NCBI GenBank assembly: GCA_017544165.1
Contig: JAFYER010000013.1
Coordinates: 1 to 37,247, forward strand
Reading direction: 5' to 3'
Length of the DNA: 37,247 nt
Origin: Bacilli bacterium
GTDB taxonomy: Bacteria > Bacillota_I > Bacilli_A > RF39 > UBA660
Of the stretch, positions 23,465 through 30,777 are shown piece by piece. The notes beneath the pieces were generated by a model. It was not told the origin of the DNA and made no database searches. It saw nothing but the letters and a program-made list of their open reading frames with translations. Numbering within the stretch: position 1 is the first letter of the stretch; the number at the start of each line of letters is the position of its first letter. Position numbers and translations under genes: made by a program.

Positions 23465-23713
23465 ATGAAAGAAGCTACTGGTGAATTATCTACAACAATG
23501 ATTGCCGTTGTTGCTATTGCAGCTGTACTTACAATTTTTACAGTTGTTTTATTACCATATTTAAGGAGTAGTTTAAATTCTAGACTTCACTGTGCTGATG
23601 CTACTTGTCCAACTGATTGTACAGATGCAACTTGTGCATGTACTTATATAGATGAAAATGGCGCTGCAACTGCTGTAACATGTAACAATCCAAATCATGG
23701 TGAAACTGATTAA
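23465..23713 (+). CDS. Small Cys-rich pilin-like protein (candidate major pilin)
   Basis: The 82-residue protein has a short N-terminus MKEATGEL, one hydrophobic helix (about 10-32) and a small exposed domain with six cysteines (CADATCPTDCTDATCACTY...VTC). Size, single N-terminal helix, its own promoter and strong ribosome site, and position after TadC fit a Flp-type major pilin. It lacks the usual basic leader ending in glycine with Glu at +5, so processing is either at Gly6 or absent. Its paralogue follows immediately. Confidence 0.68.
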   Translation: MKEATGELSTTMIAVVAIAAVLTIFTVVLLPYLRSSLNSRLHCADATCPTDCTDATCACTYIDENGAATAVTCNNPNHGETD

Positions 23714-23748
23714 TTAATTGATTTAATTATTTAAAGAAGGTTTTAAGA

Positions 23749-23988
23749 ATGAAAGAGGCGACAGGCGAATTAGCTAATTTATTAATTGTAGTAGTAAGTG
23801 TGGCTATTTTAGTCGCCTTTTTTTACTTTACAGTATGGCCAATTATTGATAATAATTTTAAAAAACAAACGGCTTGTGATAAGGCTATTTGTGAGGGAAC
23901 TGATACTGATAAAGATGGATTAGTTAATTGCGTTTATAAGAAGAAAAATGGAGATACTATTGATATCACCTGTAAATATAAGGGGTAA
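23749..23988 (+). CDS. Small Cys-containing pilin-like protein, paralogue of the previous
   Basis: The 79-residue protein begins MKEATGEL like its neighbour, has a hydrophobic helix at about 11-32 and a small exposed domain with four cysteines. Its NCVYKKKNGDTIDITC end aligns with CTYIDENGAATAVTC of the preceding pilin. A DTDKDG run looks like a calcium-binding loop. It probably shares the pilin operon (AGAAGG ribosome site) and is separated from the next gene by 3 bases. Confidence 0.66.
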   Translation: MKEATGELANLLIVVVSVAILVAFFYFTVWPIIDNNFKKQTACDKAICEGTDTDKDGLVNCVYKKKNGDTIDITCKYKG

Positions 23989-23991
23989 AAT

Positions 23992-24504
23992 ATGAAAGAA
24001 AGTGTTGGGATAACACAATTGTATGCTTTAGTAGTAGTCCTAATAATTTTATTTGCGGGAATAATGGCTTTTGCTATCAATCGTGCTAATTCATTTGCTA
24101 TAAAAGATAAAATTGTTAATATATTGGAAAAACATGATGGTTTTGATTTAACTCATGAGTTAATAGGTGGAATGGATTATTCTGATTGTGATCAAGAGCA
24201 TTTTGATGATGCACTTGAAGAAATCGTGTGTTCTTTACAAGAACTTTCTTATCGACAAACAGGAGTATGTCCGGAATTTGAAGGGAATGTTGAAGTGGTT
24301 GGTTATCAAAGAAACGGGACAAAGACCACCGGTAATAATAAATCATCTTTTTGTATTGTAAAGCAATCAGGGAATGCAAGTAAAAGTGGTGTGGTTAACA
24401 TGTATTATTATCAAGTAATTGTATTTTATCATTTGGATTTACCCATTGTTAGACAGTTATTTAGTTTTAAGAATATTGGCCAAACAAAGGCTTTGTATCA
24501 ATAG
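23992..24504 (+). CDS. TadE-like minor pilin
   Basis: The 170-residue protein begins MKESVGITQLY, followed by a long hydrophobic helix (about 12-30) and an extracellular domain with four cysteines. The pattern after the helix (AINRANSFAIKDKIVNILE) resembles TadE/F-type pseudopilins. It shares the MKE[AS] N-terminus with three other proteins of the locus. It lies between the pilins and the TadZ-like gene, AAGGGG ribosome site. Role as a minor pilin is inferred. Confidence 0.62.
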   Translation: MKESVGITQLYALVVVLIILFAGIMAFAINRANSFAIKDKIVNILEKHDGFDLTHELIGGMDYSDCDQEHFDDALEEIVCSLQELSYRQTGVCPEFEGNVEVVGYQRNGTKTTGNNKSSFCIVKQSGNASKSGVVNMYYYQVIVFYHLDLPIVRQLFSFKNIGQTKALYQ

Positions 24505-24516
24505 AAAGGAATAAGT

Positions 24517-25509
24517 ATGAATGTTATAGTATCTAATAAATATAAAACGCTATTAGCTAATTTAGATATTGATGTCATTAAAAATTTAAGTGGTGTTTAT
24601 ACTGTTGAAGATTTGTCTTTTCAATTTAAGAATTTCTTTTTTAATAAGATGATATTAGATATTACTGCTCTTGAAAATTATGAAGATATTAATACAATCC
24701 AAAGATTATCAGTAGCTATTGATATGAGTAAGGTAATTTTGTTATTAGATGATTCGCCAAAAGTTAATTCTCCGGTATATCTTTCTCAACTTGTATCCAT
24801 GGGAATTTATAATTTTACAAAAAATGTCGATGCCATAACATTTTTAATGAATAATCCAAATACATATAAAGATGTAGCTAGTTTTCATCAATTAAATATG
24901 GATTCCAACATGAATAATAATTATAAATCAGGGAATTATGAAGAAGATAGTTCATTAATGAGTCAAAGAGTACTTGGAATAAAAAATATTACTGAACACG
25001 CCGGAGCAACGACACTTGCATATTTATTAAAAGCTCATGTAGAGGAATTATATCGTGTTCGTGCTGTTGAAATTGACAAACATGATTTTGACTTTTTTAA
25101 CGATAATTCATTAGAATCAGTTAATAATTATGAATTACAAAATTATCTAGATCGTAATAGTGACAGTGAAGTAATATTGGTTGATATGGGTGAAAATAAT
25201 CTAGAGCAATATTGCACTGACATGATTTATCTAATTGAACCAGGTATTGTTCAGTTAAATAGACTTATAAGAGAGGATAATCGTATTTTTAAAAATTTAC
25301 AAGGTAAGAAAATCGTTCTTAATCGTAGCGTTTTATCCCCAAATGATGTCAGTGATTTTGAAAGAGAATCGGGAAGTAAAGTTTTTTATAATATGCCTAA
25401 TGTCGATGATAAAGATACTAATAATAAAGAGATTAGAAATTTATTAATTGCCTTAGGATTTACACGATTTAGTGATGAAAATAAGAGTAGTTTTGGTATA
25501 TTTCACTAA
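24517..25509 (+). CDS. TadZ/CpaE-like protein with degenerate P-loop
   Basis: The 330-residue cytoplasmic protein has an N-terminal receiver-like half (about 1-120; beta-alpha pattern MNVIVSNKYKTLL, KMILDITAL, KVILLLDDSP, GIYNFTKNVD) without a clear phospho-acceptor. The C-terminal half is MinD/ParA-like (VLGIKNITEHAGATTLAYLL, then VRAVEIDKHDF, VILVDMGE, KIVLNR). In TadZ/CpaE the P-loop is GG-x-GKT; here the lysine is missing (HAGATT), so it may bind a nucleotide weakly or not at all. TadZ proteins place the pilus machine in the cell. It follows the minor pilin by 12 bases. Confidence 0.68.
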   Translation: MNVIVSNKYKTLLANLDIDVIKNLSGVYTVEDLSFQFKNFFFNKMILDITALENYEDINTIQRLSVAIDMSKVILLLDDSPKVNSPVYLSQLVSMGIYNFTKNVDAITFLMNNPNTYKDVASFHQLNMDSNMNNNYKSGNYEEDSSLMSQRVLGIKNITEHAGATTLAYLLKAHVEELYRVRAVEIDKHDFDFFNDNSLESVNNYELQNYLDRNSDSEVILVDMGENNLEQYCTDMIYLIEPGIVQLNRLIREDNRIFKNLQGKKIVLNRSVLSPNDVSDFERESGSKVFYNMPNVDDKDTNNKEIRNLLIALGFTRFSDENKSSFGIFH

Positions 25510-25533
25510 AAGTGTAAAATAAAGGTTAAAATA

Positions 25534-25560
25534 TTGACAAAATAATAAATATTATATAAA
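25534..25560 (+). promoter_or_regulatory. Promoter before the first two-helix membrane protein
   Basis: A perfect TTGACA at 25534-25539 is followed by TATAAA at 25555-25560 (15-base spacer) or TAAACT at 25557-25562 (17-base spacer). A strong AAAAGGAG ribosome site precedes the start codon. Confidence 0.6.
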
Positions 25561-25585
25561 CTAATTGTAGAAAAGGAGTGTTATT

Positions 25586-25954
25586 ATGAATTTAAATGCT
25601 GTTGGAACTGATAAAGGTTTTTGTTATCAAACTTCAGGTATTTGGCAATTTGCTGGTTATGCAGTAATGGTATTAAAGATTGTTATTCCTGCGATATTAA
25701 TTATTTTAGGAATTGTTGCATTAGGGAAGGCTGTAATTGCTGCTGACGACAAGGAAATTAAAACTGCTGTTAACTCATTAATTAAAAAGTTTATTGCAGC
25801 TGTTATTATCTTCTTTATACCTGCCATTGTTTCTGCATTATTTGGTGTTGTTGCACAATTTAATGATGTACAAAATGATTATGAAGTATGTGTTAATTGT
25901 ATTACTAGACCAACTAAAGACCCTTGTAAAACTGCAGTTAATGCGACAACATAA
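25586..25954 (+). CDS. Small two-helix membrane protein, VirB2/TrbC-like shape
   Basis: The 122-residue protein has a short N-terminus GFCYQTSGIWQFAGY, a first helix IVIPAILIILGIVALGKAVIA, a charged cytoplasmic turn (DDKEIKTAVNSLIKK), a second helix FIAAVIIFFIPAIVSALFGVV, and a tail with VCVNC...C. This two-helix-with-basic-turn layout resembles T4SS pilin-like (VirB2/TrbC) proteins, but no other conjugation gene is here. It has its own promoter and terminator, suggesting high or separately controlled expression. A close paralogue follows. Confidence 0.62.
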   Translation: MNLNAVGTDKGFCYQTSGIWQFAGYAVMVLKIVIPAILIILGIVALGKAVIAADDKEIKTAVNSLIKKFIAAVIIFFIPAIVSALFGVVAQFNDVQNDYEVCVNCITRPTKDPCKTAVNATT

Positions 25955-25959
25955 TATTT

Positions 25960-25989
25960 TAACTAGTTTTATACTAGTTATTTTTTTTT
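25960..25989 (+). terminator. Rho-independent terminator
   Basis: TAACTAGT (25960-25967) and ACTAGTTA (25973-25980) form a perfect 8-bp stem with a 5-base loop followed by nine T. Confidence 0.92.
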
Positions 25990-25994
25990 GCATA

Positions 25995-26003
25995 TGATAT
26001 AAT
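25995..26003 (+). promoter_or_regulatory. Extended -10 promoter before the second two-helix protein
   Basis: TGATATAAT: a perfect TATAAT (25998-26003) with a TGn extension, directly after a terminator and 23 bases before the start codon. The -35 region (TAGTTA, inside the terminator stem) is weak. Confidence 0.55.
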
Positions 26004-26026
26004 AGCACTCGTGTGGAGATGATATC

Positions 26027-26398
26027 ATGGATTTGTTTGGTACTGAATATGGTTTTTGTGCGCAAACAGCTGGTTTATGGCAATTAGTTGGTTATTTAAT
26101 ACTAATAGCTAAGATTGTTATACCTGTTTCATTAATTATATCCGGCATAATAATACTAGGAAAAACAGTTATATCAAGTGATGAAAAAGAAAATAAAGAT
26201 GAATATAAAAAACTTACTAGGTGTATAGTAGCAGGAATTATGGTTTTCTTTATACCATACATTATATCTGCTATGTTTGGGGTAGTAAATGGTTTTAATG
26301 ATTTAAAACCTGATTATAATGTTTGTAAAAGATGTATGACTCATCCTAACAGTGAATATTGCAATGATAAAGTTCTAGCAATAGAATATAATGATTAA
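26027..26398 (+). CDS. Small two-helix membrane protein, paralogue of the previous
   Basis: The 123-residue protein has the same architecture as the protein at 25586-25954: GFCAQTAGLWQLVGY, helix IVIPVSLIISGIIILGKTVI, charged turn SSDEKENKDEYKKL, helix IVAGIMVFFIPYIISAMFGVV, and tail VCKRC...C. The conserved C, W, P and the tail CxxC are shared, the rest has diverged, so the duplication is old. It has its own promoter and terminator. The function is unknown; a pilus-associated subunit is possible from position alone. Confidence 0.62.
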   Translation: MDLFGTEYGFCAQTAGLWQLVGYLILIAKIVIPVSLIISGIIILGKTVISSDEKENKDEYKKLTRCIVAGIMVFFIPYIISAMFGVVNGFNDLKPDYNVCKRCMTHPNSEYCNDKVLAIEYND

Positions 26399-26420
26399 CT
26401 ACCAAATGGTAGTTTTTTTA
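26397..26420 (+). terminator. Rho-independent terminator ending the pilus region
   Basis: AACTACC (26397-26403), AAAT loop, GGTAGTT (26408-26414) followed by a T-run. It overlaps the stop codon of the second two-helix protein. Confidence 0.88.
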
Positions 26421-26475
26421 TTTAATAATATTTTAAATTTTGTGGTAAAATAACTAAAGCAAAGGGCGTGATATT

Positions 26476-29274
26476 ATGGATAAAATAATTGTAAAGGGAG
26501 CAAGAGAAAATAATTTAAAAAACATTGATATCGAGCTTCCTAAAAACAAGTTAATAGTTATGACTGGTGTGTCTGGTAGTGGAAAAAGTAGTTTAGCATT
26601 TGATACTATTTATGCCGAAGGCCAAAGAAGATATGTTGAAAGTTTGTCAGCTTATGCTAGACAATTTATTGGTAATGTCGACAAACCAGATGTTGATTCC
26701 ATTGATGGGCTTTCTCCTTCGATATCAATAGATCAAAAGTCTACGAATAAAAATCCAAGATCAACTGTCGGAACAATTACCGAGATTTATGATTATTTAC
26801 GTCTTTTATTTGCAAGAATAGGTGTACCTTATTGTATTAATCATCATATTCCCATTAAAAGCCAATCAATCGAGGAAATGACCGATAAAGTAATGGGATA
26901 TGATGGTAAAAAAATAACAATTTTATCACCGGTTATCCATGGTGAAAAGGGTACTCATAAGGATGAAATTGATGAATATCGCAAGGCAGGTTATTCTAAA
27001 ATAAGAGTAAATGGCAATTTTTATAATATTGATGAAGAATTTACTTTAGAAAAAAATAAAAAAGACAATATTGATATAGTAATTGATAAATTAACCGTTT
27101 CTATGGATGAAAGAAGTCGTATTTTCGAGGATATCACTTCTTCTTGTCATTTAGCGGATGGTAAAGTAGTAATTGCTGTAGATGACGAAGAAATTGTAAT
27201 GAGTGAAAAATACGCATGTGTCAAATGTAATTATTCAATTCCAGAATTAGAACCTAGACTTTTTTCTTTCAACTCACCATATGGTGCTTGTGAGGATTGT
27301 AAAGGTATTGGAACTAAACTTAGAATTAGTGAAGATTTAATAATGCCTGATAAGGAAAGAAGTTTAAATAAAGGAGCTATTTTACCAATAAATGCTGAAA
27401 ATAACATTTATTCAACAGAGCTTCGAACTGTTTGTGAGCATTATGGTATTGATATGGATATTCCGGTTAAAAAAATACCTAGAGAAAAACTAGAAATTAT
27501 TTTTTATGGCACAAAAGAAAAACTTGATTTTAAATATGTTTCTAAAAATGGCAATACGAGATATACAAATGATTATTATGAGGGAATTATTAATATCTTA
27601 GAAAGAAGATATTTAGAAACAAGTTCTTCTTGGATTAGAGAATGGCTTTCAAATTATATGGTTGAAAGTATTTGTGACACTTGTCATGGAACAAGATTAC
27701 AAGATTCTGTTTTATCTATTTATATTAAGGGAAAAAATATTTATGATTTAACTTGCTTTAATATTGCGGAACTTAAAGATTTTTTAGAAAATTTAAAGCT
27801 TACTAAAGAGGAACAAAAAATCAGTAATTTAATTTTAAAAGAGATTATTTCTAGGTTAGAGTTTTTAAAAAATGTAGGACTTTCATATTTATCCCTTAAT
27901 AGAGAAGCGGCTACCCTTTCAGGAGGAGAAGCTCAAAGAATAAGACTTGCTACGCAAATAGGTAGTAAGCTTTCTGGAGTATTATACGTTTTAGATGAAC
28001 CTTCGATTGGTCTTCATCAAAGAGATAATCAAAGATTAATTGATTCCCTTAAAGAAATGCGCGATTTGGGTAATACTTTAATAGTTGTAGAGCATGATAC
28101 GGATACGATGATGCAAAGTGATTATTTAGTTGATATCGGTCCGGGAGCTGGCGAAAATGGCGGTATGGTTGTCGCTGCTGGTACACCGGAAGAAGTAATG
28201 AAGAATGAAGATAGTATTACTGGCCGTTATTTAAGTGGTAAAGAATGTATTGAAGTTCCTAAGAAGAGAAGAAAGGGTAATAATAAGTTTTTAAAGATTT
28301 ATGGGGCTAGTGAAAATAATTTAAAAAATATTGATGTCAAAATTCCTCTTGGGAAACTTAATGTCATAACAGGCGTTTCAGGAAGCGGTAAATCCACACT
28401 TATTAATGAGATTTTGTATAAGAATTTACAAATGTATTTATATCATTCAAGAGTAATTCCTGGTAAATGTAAGAAAATTGAAGGTATGGAAAATACTGAT
28501 AAAGTTGTTATGATTACGCAAGATGCCATAGGAAGAACTCCTCGTAGTAATCCGGCGACATATGTAGGCGTTTTTGACGATATAAGAGATTTATTTACTC
28601 AAACCAAGGAAGCTAAACTAAAAGGCTATGATAAGAGCAAATTTTCCTTTAATGTTAAGGGTGGTAGATGTGAAGCTTGCTGGGGCGATGGTGTAAAGAA
28701 AATTGAAATGCATTTTCTTCCAGATGTCTATGTCCCTTGTGATGTTTGTCATGGTAAAAGATATAATAAGGAAACTCTTGAAATTACTTATAAAGGAAAA
28801 AATATTTCGGATGTCTTAGAAATGCGTGTAAGTGAGGCTTTACGTTTTTTTGAAAATGTCCCTAAAATTTATAATAAATTAAAAGTAATGGATGAAGTTG
28901 GCCTTTCATATGTGAAACTTGGTCAAAATGCCACAACTTTATCTGGTGGTGAAGCAGGAAGAGTCAAGCTTGCCAAAGAACTTCAAAAGAAAGCAACGGG
29001 GAAAAGTGTCTTTATCCTTGATGAACCGACAACGGGTTTACATGTCGATGATATTAAAAAATTGCTAGTAATTTTAAATAGAATTGTCGATAATGGCGAT
29101 ACAGTAATTGTTATTGAACATAATTTAGATGTTATAAAAGTAGCTGATCACATTATAGATTTAGGTCCTGAAGGTGGAAATTTAGGTGGTACTATTGTTG
29201 CTGAGGGTACACCGGAAGAAATTGCAAAAGTAAAAGAATCATTTACTGGTATGTATTTAAAAAAGATGTTATAA
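26476..29274 (+). CDS. uvrA: Excinuclease ABC subunit A
   Basis: This is the damage-recognition ATPase of nucleotide excision repair, which loads UvrB onto lesions. The 932 residues are a normal length. The first ATPase half has Walker A GVSGSGKSS (31-39), a zinc-finger region with CVKC...CEDC, the signature LSGGEAQRIRLATQI and Walker B VLYVLDEPSIGLH. The second half has GVSGSGKST, a second zinc finger CEACWGDG...CDVC, LSGGEAGRVKLAKEL and VFILDEPTTGLH. Unlike many Bacillota, no uvrB gene is next to it. AAAGGGCG lies upstream, and a weak extended -10 (TGGTAAAAT) may be its promoter. It is followed after 18 bases by lgt. Confidence 0.97.
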   Translation: MDKIIVKGARENNLKNIDIELPKNKLIVMTGVSGSGKSSLAFDTIYAEGQRRYVESLSAYARQFIGNVDKPDVDSIDGLSPSISIDQKSTNKNPRSTVGTITEIYDYLRLLFARIGVPYCINHHIPIKSQSIEEMTDKVMGYDGKKITILSPVIHGEKGTHKDEIDEYRKAGYSKIRVNGNFYNIDEEFTLEKNKKDNIDIVIDKLTVSMDERSRIFEDITSSCHLADGKVVIAVDDEEIVMSEKYACVKCNYSIPELEPRLFSFNSPYGACEDCKGIGTKLRISEDLIMPDKERSLNKGAILPINAENNIYSTELRTVCEHYGIDMDIPVKKIPREKLEIIFYGTKEKLDFKYVSKNGNTRYTNDYYEGIINILERRYLETSSSWIREWLSNYMVESICDTCHGTRLQDSVLSIYIKGKNIYDLTCFNIAELKDFLENLKLTKEEQKISNLILKEIISRLEFLKNVGLSYLSLNREAATLSGGEAQRIRLATQIGSKLSGVLYVLDEPSIGLHQRDNQRLIDSLKEMRDLGNTLIVVEHDTDTMMQSDYLVDIGPGAGENGGMVVAAGTPEEVMKNEDSITGRYLSGKECIEVPKKRRKGNNKFLKIYGASENNLKNIDVKIPLGKLNVITGVSGSGKSTLINEILYKNLQMYLYHSRVIPGKCKKIEGMENTDKVVMITQDAIGRTPRSNPATYVGVFDDIRDLFTQTKEAKLKGYDKSKFSFNVKGGRCEACWGDGVKKIEMHFLPDVYVPCDVCHGKRYNKETLEITYKGKNISDVLEMRVSEALRFFENVPKIYNKLKVMDEVGLSYVKLGQNATTLSGGEAGRVKLAKELQKKATGKSVFILDEPTTGLHVDDIKKLLVILNRIVDNGDTVIVIEHNLDVIKVADHIIDLGPEGGNLGGTIVAEGTPEEIAKVKESFTGMYLKKML

Positions 29275-29292
29275 TATTTGCGAGATGATATT

Positions 29293-30105
29293 ATGGATCC
29301 ATATGTTTTTGAATTTAAAGGAATAAGTTTAAGATGGTATACACTTTTAATACTTATTGGTGTTTTAGTAGGCTTTCGTTTAGTTAATAAAGAGGGAAGA
29401 CGTTTTAATGTCAATAAGGATTTCCTATTTAATCTATGTTTTTGGGTTATTATCTTTGGAATAATAGGGGCGCGTTTATATTATGTAGTTTTTAATTTTA
29501 GTATTTATAAAAATGACCCAATAAGCATTTTAAAAATTTGGGAAGGTGGACTTGCTATTCATGGTGCTCTTCTTATGGGCTTTATTACATTAGTTTTTTA
29601 TTGTAAAAAATATAAAATGCCAATTATTAGAATAACGGATTTTTGCGTGCCAGCCCTTTTATTTGCTCAAGGTATTGGTAGGTGGGGCAACTTTTTTAAT
29701 AACGAAGCTCATGGTGCTGCCACTTCACTTGCTCATTTACAAAGTTTACCGATTCCAAAGTTTGTTATCGAAGGAATGAATGTTTCGGGAATATATTACG
29801 AACCAACATTTTATTATGAATCTATTTTATGTTTAATAGGCTTTTTGGTTATAATGGTTATTCGCAGATTTAAATATATCAAAATTGGAACACTTACTAG
29901 TTTATATTTGATGTATTACGGAATTATCAGATTTTTCATAGAAAGTATGCGAACTGACTCTTTGATGCTTGGTGGTTTTAAAGTTGCTCAAATAGTGTCT
30001 GTTATCATGTTTATTCTTGGCCTTGCTAATCTAATGGTTATATCTCGTAAAACTAAGTTTGAGGATTTATATAATGATTTGGATAAAACAAATATTAGAT
30101 TTTAG
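29293..30105 (+). CDS. lgt: Prolipoprotein diacylglyceryl transferase
   Basis: The enzyme moves diacylglyceryl from phosphatidylglycerol to the lipobox cysteine of prolipoproteins in the membrane. The 270-residue polytopic protein has the family landmarks: SLRWYTLLILIG at the N-terminus, IIGARLYYV, the HGALLMG segment and the signature GRWGNFFNNEAHG, and near the end GIIRFFIESMRTDSLML. ATG at 29293 (MDPYVFEF) is preferred to a TTG at 29278; relatives start at this point. Probably cotranscribed with uvrA. Confidence 0.95.
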   Translation: MDPYVFEFKGISLRWYTLLILIGVLVGFRLVNKEGRRFNVNKDFLFNLCFWVIIFGIIGARLYYVVFNFSIYKNDPISILKIWEGGLAIHGALLMGFITLVFYCKKYKMPIIRITDFCVPALLFAQGIGRWGNFFNNEAHGAATSLAHLQSLPIPKFVIEGMNVSGIYYEPTFYYESILCLIGFLVIMVIRRFKYIKIGTLTSLYLMYYGIIRFFIESMRTDSLMLGGFKVAQIVSVIMFILGLANLMVISRKTKFEDLYNDLDKTNIRF

Positions 30106-30123
30106 TTAGTAAGGAAGTGTAAT

Positions 30124-30711
30124 ATGAAAAAAATTGGAATTTGGAATAAGATATTATGGGTAGGCCTTTTATTAATCATTATATCTCAGTTGATTATAAA
30201 CTTTTGGCAAGTTTTAAATGAGGATGTTGGATTATTTGCAATTACTATTTATAGTGTTGTGTCCTTGATTGGCCTATTAATTATTTTGATATCAATTAAG
30301 AAAGAAAGCATTTCAATTACAGGAAAAATTATCATATTGGTATTACTATTATTTGTGTCTGCGATAGGTACAAAATCTTTTTGTATAGTAGGGGGTAACG
30401 ATGAAGGCTTTTTTCTATTTATGGTATTAGTTCCTCATATATTAATGGTACTTAATTTATTTTCCATTTCAACTTTTTACATACTATTATTTAATTGGTT
30501 ATTAAAACTAATCCAAGAAAGTAAGAATAATCAAAATAGTAAGCACCTGATTTTATTAATTGTTGAGATTATTATAGCGGCTTTCTATATTTTTCAGGGA
30601 TTAACAGATAGCTGGAGACCCATGTTACTTTATGTCTTTTTACCAGTCATAATTATTTGTCTGTATGCAATTATTATAACTATCTTTAGTTTGAATAAAA
30701 CTAAAAAGTAA
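30124..30711 (+). CDS. Hypothetical polytopic membrane protein
   Basis: The 195-residue protein has about six hydrophobic helices separated by short charged turns, no signal peptide and no motif I recognise. It starts 19 bases after lgt with AAGGAAGTG upstream and ends in a terminator, so it probably ends the uvrA-lgt transcription unit. No function is proposed. Confidence 0.75.
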   Translation: MKKIGIWNKILWVGLLLIIISQLIINFWQVLNEDVGLFAITIYSVVSLIGLLIILISIKKESISITGKIIILVLLLFVSAIGTKSFCIVGGNDEGFFLFMVLVPHILMVLNLFSISTFYILLFNWLLKLIQESKNNQNSKHLILLIVEIIIAAFYIFQGLTDSWRPMLLYVFLPVIIICLYAIIITIFSLNKTKK

Positions 30712-30717
30712 TTATAG

Positions 30718-30743
30718 AGATACGAAATCGTATCTTTTTTTTT
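30718..30743 (+). terminator. Rho-independent terminator
   Basis: AGATACG (30718-30724), AAAT loop, CGTATCT (30729-30735), then a run of T. Downstream, TGATAAAAT (about 30750-30758) could be an extended -10 promoter for gltX. Confidence 0.9.
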
Positions 30744-30777
30744 GAAACAATGATAAAATAAGTAAAGAGGTGGAAAA

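Noticed and set aside
20592-26398. A conjugative type IV secretion system, suggested by a VirB11-like ATPase and VirB2-like small proteins
   Set aside because: No VirB4, VirD4, relaxase or VirB6/8-10 is present, while CpaB, TadB and TadC identify the Tad/Flp type.
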